Position numbers and translations under genes: made by a program. The notes under the pieces are model-generated. The model searched no databases, was not told the origin of the DNA, and worked only from the letters and a program-made list of their open reading frames with translations. A stretch of 64,000 bases of DNA, from NCBI RefSeq assembly GCF_002900975.1, contig NZ_PJON01000002.1, forward strand, positions 310,001 to 374,000, read 5' to 3'. This document shows, in pieces, positions 48,214 to 57,247 of the stretch. The stretch comes from Tabrizicola aquatica. Its GTDB lineage: Bacteria > Pseudomonadota > Alphaproteobacteria > Rhodobacterales > Rhodobacteraceae. Numbering within the stretch: the first letter of the stretch is position 1; each line of letters starts with the position of its first letter.

Positions 48214-49488
48214 CAGGTCCAGGATGATCCCCGAAACATCATCGGGGAAAATGTCGCCGCCCGAACGGTGCGTCAGATCCCAGACGAGCGACTCCAGCAG
48301 GTCGGCCCCGGACAGATGGGCGGACCGACGGAGGCTGTCGATCAACCCATCCTCGCCAAAGTCCTGCCCGTCGGGCAGCGGACATTCGGTGAACCCGTCC
48401 GAGACCAGAAGCAGGCGGTCGCCGGGGGCCAGTCGGGTGTCCAGCCGGTCATAGCGCGCCTCGGGGATCAGGCCGATGGGCAGGCCGCCAGCCCCCAACC
48501 GCTCGACCGAGCCGTCGCGGCGCAGGATCAGGGGGTGCGGGTGGCCGGCCTGCACCAGGCTGACCTGTCCCACCACGCGGTCGACCACCGCGAAGGCCAT
48601 GGTGAAATACTGTTCCGCCTGGATTTCATCCAGCATCAGCCGATTGAACCGTTCCGCCACCGCCTCGGGTGGGAGGAGGACATGGCCACCCGAGGGACCC
48701 TTCTGGAAGGCCAGGTTCTGCTCCGGCGAGGAGCCGGTCAGGAACCCCGCCAGCCGCGCCGTCATCATCGCCGAGGCGACGCCGTGACCGGAAACGTCGA
48801 TGGAATAGACCGCAACCCGATCCTCATCGACGCGAAAGCTGCCGACCAGATCGCCCCCTACCCGGCCCGAGTTGCGCAGAAGCAGCGAGGCGCGGGACCA
48901 GCCATAGTCGCGCACGCGGTCGCGGATCAGGGTCTGTTGCAGCTTTCGCGCCTCGATCAGGTCGCGGTCGAGCGAATCGTACAGCTTTTGCAGTTCCGAC
49001 AGGGTGCTGGCGATGACCCGGTTCTTGGCCAGAAGCTCGGCCTGCATGGCAAGCATCCGTTCCCCGGCGCGCAGCCGGGCCCGCAGTTCGTTCGAGGCGA
49101 CGGGCTTGGTCAGGAAATCGTCGGCCCCCGCCTCCAGCCCATCGGCGATCTCGGCCGTTTCGGATTTCGAGGTGAGCAGGACGAAATAGCCGTAGTTTTC
49201 CCGCGCGAGGTCGCGGAAGCGGCGGCAGAAATCCAGACCAGACAAGCCGGGCATCATCCAGTCGCTGATGATGATGTCGACATCGACCCGGGCGCAGACG
49301 TCCAGCCCGGCTTCGCCCGATTCGCATTCGGTGACCTGATAGCCCCACCGGCGCAACTGCATGGACAGCATGTGCCGCTGCGCCCGGCTGTCGTCGACGA
49401 CCAGGACATGACGCGGGCCGGGCTGCCCGGTCTGGGTCGTTTCAACAAGGCTGGGGCTGGCTGACACGTCGTCCTCATCCGAATCCAT
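48202..49488 (-). CDS. Response regulator with SpoIIE/RsbU-type PP2C phosphatase output
   Basis: The 428-residue protein has an N-terminal receiver domain (VLVVDDSRAQRHML; phospho-acceptor Asp76 in ISDWMMPG; Lys in FLTKPVASNEL). A coiled-coil linker follows at about residues 155-195. The C-terminal SpoIIE phosphatase has metal-binding motifs GRVGGDLVGSF and SIDVSGHGVASAMM and ends DDVSGIILDL. Such proteins dephosphorylate anti-sigma-factor antagonists in partner-switching systems. The Hpt gene divergently encoded 132 bases away is a likely phosphodonor partner; no anti-sigma/antagonist pair is visible here. Confidence 0.88.
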   Translation of the reverse strand: MDSDEDDVSASPSLVETTQTGQPGPRHVLVVDDSRAQRHMLSMQLRRWGYQVTECESGEAGLDVCARVDVDIIISDWMMPGLSGLDFCRRFRDLARENYGYFVLLTSKSETAEIADGLEAGADDFLTKPVASNELRARLRAGERMLAMQAELLAKNRVIASTLSELQKLYDSLDRDLIEARKLQQTLIRDRVRDYGWSRASLLLRNSGRVGGDLVGSFRVDEDRVAVYSIDVSGHGVASAMMTARLAGFLTGSSPEQNLAFQKGPSGGHVLLPPEAVAERFNRLMLDEIQAEQYFTMAFAVVDRVVGQVSLVQAGHPHPLILRRDGSVERLGAGGLPIGLIPEARYDRLDTRLAPGDRLLLVSDGFTECPLPDGQDFGEDGLIDSLRRSAHLSGADLLESLVWDLTHRSGGDIFPDDVSGIILDLSEQ

Positions 49489-49620
49489 CTGTCGGACAGT
49501 GTCCCCGCCGCCTTAACGCGAGGTGAAAGGTAAAATTGGACGCGATTCCTGGGATGCGGGCGACGAATTGTTAAGCGCGATCCACGACAACGGATGCGTG
49601 GGTTTTCTGGTGAGGTGGCC

Positions 49621-49953
49621 ATGATAGATTGGCGAAGGGTCGAGGAATTGCGCGAGGAAATCGGTGCCGACGGGTTTGTCGAGGTGGCCGACATGTTCCT
49701 GGACGAGGCGGAGCAGGCGGTGCGCGCGTTGCAGTCGGGCCTTTCGGGGGCCGACCTTGAAGGCCAGCTGCATTTCCTGAAGGGCAGCGCCCTGAACCTG
49801 GGCCTGTCCGAGCTGGCGGCGATCTGCCAGGACGGTGAACGCAGGGCTGCCGCCGGTCAGCCCGGGCCGATCGACGTGCAGCAGGTGGTGGCCGTCTATC
49901 AGACGTCGCGCACGCAGTTGCTGGAACGGCTGGCGACTGATTCGGCCGCCTAG
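49621..49953 (+). CDS. Histidine phosphotransfer (Hpt) domain protein
   Basis: The 110-residue single-domain protein has the Hpt motif LHFLKGSALNLGL with the phospho-accepting His51, inside a four-helix bundle. GGTGAGGTGG precedes the ATG at 49621. It diverges from the receiver/PP2C gene, so a dedicated phosphorelay is plausible. The stop overlaps the convergent ilvA by four bases. It would need a sensor kinase encoded elsewhere. Confidence 0.85.
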   Translation: MIDWRRVEELREEIGADGFVEVADMFLDEAEQAVRALQSGLSGADLEGQLHFLKGSALNLGLSELAAICQDGERRAAAGQPGPIDVQQVVAVYQTSRTQLLERLATDSAA

Positions 49954-51200
49954 ATGAGGAATTCGGACAGCGCCTCGTCCCCCGTGATGTCACGGAAGGC
50001 CAGGCCGGCCGCATCCATCCGGTCGGTGAACTGACGGAAATGCCCGGCGTCCTTCGTCTCGATCCCGATCAGGACCGACCCGAAGTTGCGCGCCGATTTC
50101 TTCAGGTATTCGAACCGGGTGATATCGTCGTTCGGGCCAAGCAGGTTCAGGAACTCGCGCAAGGCGCCGGGACGCTGCGGCATGCGCAGGATGAAGTACT
50201 TCTTCAGGCCGGAAAAACGCTGGGCGCGTTCCTTCACCTCGGGCAGACGTTCGAAGTCGAAGTTCCCGCCCGAGGTGACGCAGACCACCGTCTTGCCGCG
50301 AATCTCGTCGGCCAGTTCGGGCAGCACGTCCACGGCCAGGGCGCCGGCGGGTTCCAGAACGATGCCTTCGACGTTCAGCATCTCCAGCATGGTGACGCAG
50401 ATCCGGTCCTCGGGCGCGAGGTGGACGTGGTCGCGCGGCACCCAGTCCAGCATCGCGAAGGTTCGGTCGCCCAGCCGCGCCACCGCCGCGCCATCGACGA
50501 AGCTGTTGACGCGTGGCAGCTTCACCGGTGCGCCCTCTCGCAGGGCGGCGGTCAGGCTGGCGCCGCCAAGCGGTTCGACGAAACGGAATTCGACCTGGGG
50601 CGCGACCTCACGCAGGAAGCCGGTCACGCCAGAGGCAAGGCCGCCGCCGCCCACCGGCAGCACCACCATGTCGGGAGCGCGGCCTAGCTGGTCCAGGATT
50701 TCTACCGCGACCGAAGCCTGGCCTTCGATCACGTCGTCATCGTCGAAAGGCGACAGGAAATGCGCACCGCGTTCGGCGCAGAAGGCCTGGGCGGCCGCAA
50801 GGGTCTGGTCGAAATAGTCGCCGGTCAATTCGATCCGCACATGAGGACCGCCGAAGATCCGGGTCTTGTCGATCTTCTGCTGCGGGGTGGTGACGGGCAT
50901 GAAGATCACGCCCTCGACCCCAAAATGGCGACAGGCGAAGGCCACGCCCTGGGCATGGTTGCCGGCACTGGCACAGACGAACTCGCGTTGGTCGGGCCGG
51001 GCTGCGCGCACCTTGCGCATGGCGTTGAAGGCGCCGCGAATCTTGTAGCTGCGGACGGGGGAAAGATCCTCTCGCTTCAGCCAGATCTCGGCCTCGAATC
51101 GCGCCGAGAGGTGATCGTTACGCTGCAGGGGTGTCGCGGGAAACAGCGCGCGCAGGGCATGGGTCGTGGCACGCGCAGGCAGATTCATGCCGGTTTTCAC
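49950..51200 (-). CDS. ilvA: Threonine dehydratase (IlvA, short form)
   Basis: The 416-residue PLP enzyme deaminates threonine to 2-oxobutanoate for isoleucine synthesis. The Schiff-base Lys53 lies in SPVRSYKIRGAFNAM. The glycine-rich phosphate loop (VVLPVGGGGLASG) is intact. A single ACT-like regulatory segment at about residues 330-416 (YFILRMPQRPGALREFLNLL) suggests feedback control. The GTG at 51200 has AAAGGTG seven bases upstream; the ATG at 51188 is an alternative. It is convergent with the Hpt gene. Confidence 0.92.
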   Translation of the reverse strand: MKTGMNLPARATTHALRALFPATPLQRNDHLSARFEAEIWLKREDLSPVRSYKIRGAFNAMRKVRAARPDQREFVCASAGNHAQGVAFACRHFGVEGVIFMPVTTPQQKIDKTRIFGGPHVRIELTGDYFDQTLAAAQAFCAERGAHFLSPFDDDDVIEGQASVAVEILDQLGRAPDMVVLPVGGGGLASGVTGFLREVAPQVEFRFVEPLGGASLTAALREGAPVKLPRVNSFVDGAAVARLGDRTFAMLDWVPRDHVHLAPEDRICVTMLEMLNVEGIVLEPAGALAVDVLPELADEIRGKTVVCVTSGGNFDFERLPEVKERAQRFSGLKKYFILRMPQRPGALREFLNLLGPNDDITRFEYLKKSARNFGSVLIGIETKDAGHFRQFTDRMDAAGLAFRDITGDEALSEFLI

Positions 51201-51321
51201 TGTCTTACACCTTTGGTTTATGCCCGGTTTATAGGCTTTGCCCGATTTTCGCCATCAACTTACGGCCCGGTCGACGCTTGGACCATGAACTTCCCCAGCC
51301 ATACGCGAAGGAGACGATGCG

Positions 51322-52254
51322 ATGAAACTTAAACCTTTGGCCATTACGCTGGCGGTATCTGCCCTTGCCCTGACCCCTGTCCTGCCGGTGTTCGATCTGC
51401 ACACCGGCGGCGCCGCTTACGCGGAGAAGGGTGGCAATGGCGGCGGTAATGGTGGCGGTGGTGGAAATGGTGGCGGCAGCAGCAAGTCGGAAAGCAAGTC
51501 GAAGGACAAATCCAGCAAGTCCGAGAAGAAGAAATCGGCCAAGCAGGAGGTGAAGAAGAAGCCCAAGGCCGCCGCGGTCGAGGGTGAGGTGACCAAGGCC
51601 AAGGGCAAGCCCGTGGTCGAGGGCGAGATGGCCCCGAACGAGTTGGGCAAGATGAATGGCGCGCTGAACGCCAACATCAACGCCGTGCTGGCGCACATCC
51701 GCAACGGTCAGACGACCAACGGTCCGGTCGGTCTGCTGGCCGGTCTCGCGGTGGCAGATGCCGGTGTCGCGGCAGCGGGCGGCGCGGCGGAAGAGCTTCA
51801 GGCCAAGGCAGATGCCTTCACGGCGCTGGATGCAGAGCTTGAGGCAGCCGGATTTGCCTCGGCCGAGGAATACCTGGAAGCCAAGGCCAATGGCGAGCTG
51901 ACCGAAGAGGAAATCGCCACCATCGATCCGCTGATCGACGCGGCCGGCGGCACCACCGAGGACGGGCTTGCCCTGGCCGAGACGCCCCCGACCGAGGAAG
52001 AGATCGCCGCGGCCGAGGAAGCTGCAGCCGAAGCCGAGCAGGCCGTGACCGATGCCGAAGCCGCCATTGGTGAGGCTTGGAACAAGGACGGTGACCTGGA
52101 GGGCCTGCTGACCCAGATGCGCGAAAAGCTGGCGGCCGACCAGGAAGCGATCGACGCTGCCATCGCGGAAACGCAGGCCGGCGAAGAAACGGCCGAGGCG
52201 ACCCCGGAAGAAGAGGCCCCGGTCGAAGAAGAAGTGGTGATCATTATCGAGTGA
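51322..52254 (+). CDS. Exported low-complexity protein (Gly-rich, Lys/Ser-rich, acidic regions)
   Basis: The 310-residue protein has a signal peptide (LAVSALALTPVLPVF...AYAEK). A Gly/Asn repeat region follows at about residues 35-53, then a Ser/Lys-rich basic tract (SKSESKSKDKSSKSEKKKSA), a conserved-looking helical core near residues 110-125 (LGKMNGALNANINAVLAHI), and a long Ala/Glu-rich acidic helical region. It ends PVEEEVVIIIE. AAGGAGA precedes the ATG. I do not recognise a family. The charge layout (basic then acidic) hints at a surface or stress protein, which is speculative. It diverges from ilvA. Confidence 0.75.
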   Translation: MKLKPLAITLAVSALALTPVLPVFDLHTGGAAYAEKGGNGGGNGGGGGNGGGSSKSESKSKDKSSKSEKKKSAKQEVKKKPKAAAVEGEVTKAKGKPVVEGEMAPNELGKMNGALNANINAVLAHIRNGQTTNGPVGLLAGLAVADAGVAAAGGAAEELQAKADAFTALDAELEAAGFASAEEYLEAKANGELTEEEIATIDPLIDAAGGTTEDGLALAETPPTEEEIAAAEEAAAEAEQAVTDAEAAIGEAWNKDGDLEGLLTQMREKLAADQEAIDAAIAETQAGEETAEATPEEEAPVEEEVVIIIE

Positions 52255-52298
52255 TCGGAACGCCAGTCGGCCTTTGCCGACCGAGTTCCCTGTTGGAG

Positions 52299-52330
52299 CA
52301 GCCCGCCCCCGTGGCGGGCTGTTTCCGTTT
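52299..52330 (+). terminator. Terminator between the low-complexity exported protein and argG
   Basis: Arms cagcccgcc / ggcgggctg around loop cccgt are followed by TTTCCGTTT. The stem sequence is nearly the same as that of the tamB terminator. Confidence 0.75.
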
Positions 52331-52401
52331 CCGGGGCAGCGACCTTGCTATGGCGGCGGTTTGCCTTTAATCGCCAGCAAAACCGGGACGGAGCCTTCCA
52401 A

Positions 52402-53628
52402 ATGCAGAAGCCGAAGAAAGTGGTGCTGGCCTATTCGGGCGGCCTTGATACCTCGATCATCCTGAAGTGGCTGCAGACGGAATACGGCTGCGAGGTGGTG
52501 ACCTTCACCGCCGATCTGGGCCAGGGCGAAGAGTTGGAACCCGCGCGGCAGAAGGCGCTGCTGATGGGGATCAAGCCCGAGAACATCCACATCGTCGATG
52601 TCCGTGAAGAGTTCGTGCGCGATTTCGTTTTCCCGATGTTCCGGGCGAACGCCCTTTATGAGGGGCTGTATCTGCTGGGCACCTCGATCGCCCGGCCGTT
52701 GATTTCGCAGCACCTGGTGCGGATCGCGCATGAGACCGGGGCCGATGCGGTGGCGCATGGCGCGACGGGCAAGGGCAATGACCAGGTGCGGTTCGAGCTT
52801 TCAGCCGCCGCGCTGGACCCGGCCATCAAGGTGATTGCACCCTGGCGGCTGTGGGATCTGACCAGCCGGACGAAACTGCTGGAGTTTGCCGAGGCGAACC
52901 AGATCCCGATTGCCAAGGACAAGCGGGGCGAGGCGCCGTTCTCGGTCGATGCGAACCTTCTGCATACCTCGTCCGAGGGCCGCGTGCTGGAGAATCCGGC
53001 CGAGGAATTTCCGAACTATGTCCTCCAGCGGGTCGTGCCGGTGGAAGAGGCGCCGGATCAGGCCGAGATGGTGGAGATCACCTTCGAGAAGGGCGATGCG
53101 GTTGCCATCAACGGCGAGGCGATGAGCCCCGCGACGATCCTGACCCGCCTGAACGAGATCGGCGGCAAGCATGGCGTGGGCGTGCTGGACCTGGTGGAAA
53201 ACCGTTTCGTCGGGATGAAGTCACGCGGCGTGTACGAGACCCCCGGCGGGACGATCCTGATGGAGGCGCACCGGGGGATCGAGCAGATCACGCTGGATGC
53301 CGGCGCTGGCCACCTGAAGGACAGCATCATGCCGCGCTATGCGGAACTGATCTACAACGGCTTCTGGTTCTCGCCGGAGCGGGAGGCGCTGCAGGCGCTG
53401 ATCGACAAGACGCAGGAGCATGTCAGCGGGACCGTCCGGGTCAAGCTGTACAAAGGCCGGGCTGTGACGGTGGCGCGCTGGTCCGAACATTCGCTGTACA
53501 GCGAAAAGCACGTGACCTTCGAAGAGGATGCGGGCGCCTATGATCAGAAGGATGCCGAGGGCTTCATCCGGCTGAACGCGCTGCGGCTGCGGTTGATCGC
53601 CAGCCGGAATGCCCGCGTGGCGAAATAG
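52402..53628 (+). CDS. argG: Argininosuccinate synthase ArgG
   Basis: ArgG joins citrulline and aspartate using ATP in arginine synthesis. The 408-residue protein begins [19 protein letters not shown] (PP-loop) and carries [29 protein letters not shown] and [19 protein letters not shown], all ArgG signatures. I chose the ATG at 52402 ([11 protein letters not shown]). With argJ at 15.5 kb it is one of two arginine genes in the window. It is followed by a set of hairpins and a strong terminator. Confidence 0.97.
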   Translation: MQKPKKVVLAYSGGLDTSIILKWLQTEYGCEVVTFTADLGQGEELEPARQKALLMGIKPENIHIVDVREEFVRDFVFPMFRANALYEGLYLLGTSIARPLISQHLVRIAHETGADAVAHGATGKGNDQVRFELSAAALDPAIKVIAPWRLWDLTSRTKLLEFAEANQIPIAKDKRGEAPFSVDANLLHTSSEGRVLENPAEEFPNYVLQRVVPVEEAPDQAEMVEITFEKGDAVAINGEAMSPATILTRLNEIGGKHGVGVLDLVENRFVGMKSRGVYETPGGTILMEAHRGIEQITLDAGAGHLKDSIMPRYAELIYNGFWFSPEREALQALIDKTQEHVSGTVRVKLYKGRAVTVARWSEHSLYSEKHVTFEEDAGAYDQKDAEGFIRLNALRLRLIASRNARVAK

Positions 53629-53656
53629 GCTGTCCGGCGTGGACAGCTTGGTCCAC
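53629..53656 (+). other. Overlapping alternative hairpins after argG
   Basis: Stem gctgtcc / ggacagc (53629-53647) and stem gtggac / gtccac (53639-53656) share bases and cannot form together. They precede the true terminator at 53679. Confidence 0.45.
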
Positions 53657-53678
53657 ATAGCAAAAGCAATGACTTGCG

Positions 53679-53706
53679 GGGGGCGGTTTACGCCCCCTTA
53701 ACTTTT
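53679..53706 (+). terminator. Intrinsic terminator of argG
   Basis: Stem gggggcg / cgccccc with loop gttta is followed by TTAACTTTTTT. The T tract overlaps the stop codon of the convergent DUF3137-like gene. Confidence 0.85.
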
Positions 53707-54606
53707 TTCCCCGGCGGCCTGGGCTTCGATCACGGCCTGCGCAAGCGCCAGCGGTGCCGAAAGGTCGGCGACGGCGTTCTGCACCGCTTCCAGGATGCGC
53801 GGTTCGGTGGGGAGGACGCCGCCCAGCCGGAACAGGTCGCGGTGGTGGGTCAGGGCCAGCCAGGTGCCCTTGCCGTCCGAGGCGATGCTGTGCGGCGGCC
53901 AGTCCCGGGCGAAGGGCGTGAGGGCGGCGACCAGCGCGTCGATCCGCGCCGTCAGGGCCGGGCTTTCCCCGCCGCCAAGCGCCGCGATCCACAGGCCGAA
54001 CTTGGCCCCCGCAAGATCAAAGTCGCGCAGGTGCCGGTAGCCATCGGTGGACAGGAAGTTGCCGAAGGCGATGCCGGGCCGGGCCACATGCACCGGGGCC
54101 AGCAGGAACGGTGCGGTCGCACCGCCATCGGGAATGTGCAGGACGATGCCAGAGAACAGGGTGTGGTGGCGGTCGTTGCTGGGACGGATGCGCAGCTCGG
54201 CAAGTTCAACCAGGCGGTCGGCGACACGGGCCTGGATGTGATCCTCGGCATCGACGCGGCCACGGGGGAGAAGTTGTGGGGGCATCCCGTTCAGGACGGC
54301 AAGCCCGCTTTTGGCATAGGTCATGCCCAGCGCCTGCGCGACGGCCGGCAGGATCAGTGACTCTTGCCGCTGGCGCATCAGGCGATAGACGAAACCGACC
54401 GGGACCGAGCCCAGCAGCACCGAGCCAAAGGCCAGCGCGGCAGGATCCTGATCGTCGGCAAAGAAGGACGGCGGGTTGAGGACCAGCCAGGCCAGCCCGC
54501 AGCCGATGGCCAGGATGGTCAAACCTGCGAGAAGCGCGGTCGTCCGCACCTTTGGCATCAGGATGCGGACCGACTCTTGCACCTTCGTCGCGGCATTGCC
54601 GAACAT
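53698..54606 (-). CDS. DUF3137-like membrane protein
   Basis: The 302-residue protein has two hydrophobic segments near residues 22-45 and 55-78 (TALLAGLTILAIGCGLAWLV and ALAFGSVLLGSVPVGFVYRL). A soluble domain follows, with LFSGIVLHIPDGGA and LSTDGYRHLRDFDLAGAKF. The topology and the F-x-G motif resemble DUF3137 proteins, whose function is unknown. It lies just downstream of the secreted serine hydrolase on the same strand (10-base gap), so it may be the last gene of that operon. Confidence 0.6.
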   Translation of the reverse strand: MFGNAATKVQESVRILMPKVRTTALLAGLTILAIGCGLAWLVLNPPSFFADDQDPAALAFGSVLLGSVPVGFVYRLMRQRQESLILPAVAQALGMTYAKSGLAVLNGMPPQLLPRGRVDAEDHIQARVADRLVELAELRIRPSNDRHHTLFSGIVLHIPDGGATAPFLLAPVHVARPGIAFGNFLSTDGYRHLRDFDLAGAKFGLWIAALGGGESPALTARIDALVAALTPFARDWPPHSIASDGKGTWLALTHHRDLFRLGGVLPTEPRILEAVQNAVADLSAPLALAQAVIEAQAAGEKS

Positions 54607-54616
54607 CGTCGTCCTT

Positions 54617-56530
54617 TCAGGGCAAGCGCGGCAACTGCGCCGGTTGGCCGTTCCACATGCCAGAAATCGACCAGGATTCTTCTGCCAGACGATATTGATA
54701 GGTGATCGCCCCCGTCGCCCCGCCCGAGGCGGTCAGGCCAAGGGTGATCGAATCGTCAGGATCGCCGAAGTTGACCTCGATCCCAGCACCGGAGAGGGCG
54801 AGGTCAGGCCAGAACCGGCAATCCTGAAAGCCGTAATCGGTGCCGCTGTCGGTCGGGGTGACCGACAGCGTGCCGCCGTGGTCGCAGCCGATGGTCGTGG
54901 GGTGGACGCCGTCCCAGACCGACAGGGGGATGCTTTGGTAAAGCTCGGTATCCACGGCCTGGGCTACGGCGAGGGGGTTCTGCAGGTCGGCCGGGTCGGT
55001 CAGGGTCAGGGCGGTATAGTCCTTGACCAAGTCCTGCCGGCATTGCTGGTCGCGTGCGGCAGGCAAGGTGCCGTCCAGCAGCGCGGCGCGGACGATGCTG
55101 TCAGGGCACGGCAGGCCCCGGCCCCAGATCACATGCGGGCCGCCCTGCATGAAGATGCCATAGGCATTGGCGGCGCTGTCCAGAAGGTCATAGGCCATGC
55201 TGATCGGCGTGATCGGGTCGGCGTCGCCGTTCAGGATCAGCGTCGGCCAGTCGCCCCCGACATAGCGCGCGGGGCGGGTCGGCGGACCCTGATGCGGCCA
55301 GTAGGCGCAGGCGAGTTGCTCTTGGAAATAGGCGCGCAGCAGGCGCGGGGCCTGCGGTGCAAGCGCGGCGGCCTGGGCCAGGATCTGGTCGGCGCGTTCG
55401 TCCGGCGTGCCGGTGCCGCTGTCATAGTCGGTGCAGGTGATCGCGAAGAAGGCCGCGCCGAACCAGCCGGGGTCGGGGATGCCGACACCGGTTTCCGGGT
55501 CGATCTGCATGTTGGCATAGCCCAGGTGCAGCATCGGCACGAAGTTCCCCCGCCCGGCGGCAGCGAGGGTGCGCAGGAACTCGGCCCGGCCTTCGGGCGA
55601 GTAGAGGGCGAAAAAGGTGTTGGATTCGAAAAGGCCGCGGGTCAGTTGCCGCGACTCCACCCGGCCAGAGGCGAGGGTAAGGGGCACGCGGATCGGCTGC
55701 TGGTCCAGTTGCGCGGCGATGCGGTCATAGACCTGCCCGGCAGGGGCGCCCATGTCGCGGGCGCAGGCGGCATTCTCATCACAGGCGGCAAGGGTGCGGG
55801 TCAGGATCGCCTCGGCCGCAAGGGTGTAGGCGGTGTAGAAGCCCGGCGCGTCCAGCGAGAGGTCCACGACTCCGTCCAGGATCACCCCCTGCACGGCTTG
55901 GGGAAAGGCGGCGGCATAGGCCTGCACGAACTGGGTGCCGTAGCTTTCGCCGTAAAGCCAGACCTTGGGCGCGCCGATCTTCTGGCGGAACGCCTCGGTA
56001 TCGCGGATCGCCTGGTCCGAGGCGACGTAGGGCAGGAGATAGGCGCGGTTCATCTCGGCCGTGCAGTCGGCGACGTAGGCGCGGGCGGTGGCCTTGGCGG
56101 TATCGGGGTCGCGGATCGACAGGTCGGCAGCGTCGAACCGAGCCTGCGCGATGGGGCAGGCCAGGCCGTTGTCCGGCCCGGTGCCGCGCTGGTCGACGAA
56201 CACGATATCCAGATAGTCGGTCAGCCCGTCCTCGAACGAGGACAGGTAGTTTTCGGCCGAAGCAAGGCCCGAGGCGCCGGGACCGCCGACGACATAGAAC
56301 AGGATGCCCCGGCTTTCGACATTGGCGAAGGACAGGGCGAAGGTGATGTCGATCTTGCCCGGCCCATGCGGCGAGCGGTGGTCGAGCGGTAACCGGAGCG
56401 TGGTGCAGGAAAGGGTGGACATCTCGCACGGGTAAAGGTCGAGGTCCGAGGTCGCCTCATACAAGGACTGCGCCTGGGCGGGGGCGGCGAGGGTCAGGGC
56501 GAGAGTCAGGCTTCGGGCAAGGGCGCGCAT
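54617..56530 (-). CDS. Secreted serine alpha/beta-hydrolase (tripeptidyl-aminopeptidase-like) with extra C-terminal domain
   Basis: The 637-residue exported enzyme (signal peptide ending APAQAQSL) has the TAP/proline-iminopeptidase-like layout: LFYVVGGPGASGLA oxyanion region, nucleophile Ser in LYGESYGTQFVQAYA, Asp in LILNGDADPITPIS and His in MQGGPHVIWGRG. Residues from about 500 form an additional beta-rich domain not needed for catalysis. Cysteines suggest disulfides. It starts immediately after the sulfotransferase-like stop (zero-base gap), so it belongs to the four-gene operon. The substrate could be an oligopeptide or an ester. Confidence 0.8.
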   Translation of the reverse strand: MRALARSLTLALTLAAPAQAQSLYEATSDLDLYPCEMSTLSCTTLRLPLDHRSPHGPGKIDITFALSFANVESRGILFYVVGGPGASGLASAENYLSSFEDGLTDYLDIVFVDQRGTGPDNGLACPIAQARFDAADLSIRDPDTAKATARAYVADCTAEMNRAYLLPYVASDQAIRDTEAFRQKIGAPKVWLYGESYGTQFVQAYAAAFPQAVQGVILDGVVDLSLDAPGFYTAYTLAAEAILTRTLAACDENAACARDMGAPAGQVYDRIAAQLDQQPIRVPLTLASGRVESRQLTRGLFESNTFFALYSPEGRAEFLRTLAAAGRGNFVPMLHLGYANMQIDPETGVGIPDPGWFGAAFFAITCTDYDSGTGTPDERADQILAQAAALAPQAPRLLRAYFQEQLACAYWPHQGPPTRPARYVGGDWPTLILNGDADPITPISMAYDLLDSAANAYGIFMQGGPHVIWGRGLPCPDSIVRAALLDGTLPAARDQQCRQDLVKDYTALTLTDPADLQNPLAVAQAVDTELYQSIPLSVWDGVHPTTIGCDHGGTLSVTPTDSGTDYGFQDCRFWPDLALSGAGIEVNFGDPDDSITLGLTASGGATGAITYQYRLAEESWSISGMWNGQPAQLPRLP

Positions 56531-57247
56531 CTAGAGGGCCAGCGCCGCGAGACGGTCGTAATAAGGCAGGGCCTGGTCCGAGAGGCGCTGATAGTCGGGC
56601 GGCAGGTCGGGCAGCGGGCCCTCTGGCTCTTCGAACCCGGTGGAGCGGTGGACGGCGTTGTACCAGTGCGGCGCCCAGACCCCGTCCTGCGGTTTCGGGC
56701 CGGCGGGCCAGTGCAGCATCGCCTCGTGGAACGGCAGGCCCAGCGCGGCGCACAGCCTGGTCAGGGCGGCGCGCGGGTTGGCGCGGATCGCCTCGGCGCT
56801 GATCACGGGCGGGGCGGTGCCTGTCAGGTCGGCGACCTGGTCGTAAAGCTGGGCCTGCTGGACAAAGCCGATGTCCTGAAGCGTCGGCGCCTCGCGCTTC
56901 TTGGCATAGCTGGCGATGACGCGGGCGGGGTGGCGGATCAGGAAGGCATTGGTCAACTGACGCAGGAAGCTGCGGTCGAAGGCGGGGACCATGTGCATGG
57001 TCATGTGCTTTTGGTACCAGTGCGACCTGCCGTCCGGGTTAGGGCCCGTGCAACAGGCGGCAACGGCGGCCGGGTCGGTGGGCTGGCTGGCGATGACCGC
57101 GTCCCGCATCGGGTGGTCGATGCCGGTGGCGTGCAGGTAGGCGGCATAGAACGGCTCGTCCGTCGCGGCGCAGTCGGGGCGGGCGGCGAAGCTGTACATC
57201 AGCGCGGTGGACAGGTTCCGGGGGCCGGACCACATGGCGATTCTCAT
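56531..57247 (-). CDS. Sulfotransferase-like P-loop protein
   Basis: The 238-residue protein has a sulfotransferase-type 5' phosphosulfate loop (MWSGPRNLSTALMYSF) at the start, TDEPFYAAYLHATG, and a 3' phosphate-binding region (FLIRHPARVIASYAKKRE). Distant relatives occur as the N-terminal domain of plant proteins that carry a class IV aminotransferase domain at their C-terminus, as far as I recall. Its ATG overlaps the PhyH stop (ATGA), and its stop abuts the next start. Whether it transfers sulfate or uses another phospho-donor cannot be told. It is one of four coupled genes. Confidence 0.75.
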   Translation of the reverse strand: MRIAMWSGPRNLSTALMYSFAARPDCAATDEPFYAAYLHATGIDHPMRDAVIASQPTDPAAVAACCTGPNPDGRSHWYQKHMTMHMVPAFDRSFLRQLTNAFLIRHPARVIASYAKKREAPTLQDIGFVQQAQLYDQVADLTGTAPPVISAEAIRANPRAALTRLCAALGLPFHEAMLHWPAGPKPQDGVWAPHWYNAVHRSTGFEEPEGPLPDLPPDYQRLSDQALPYYDRLAALAL

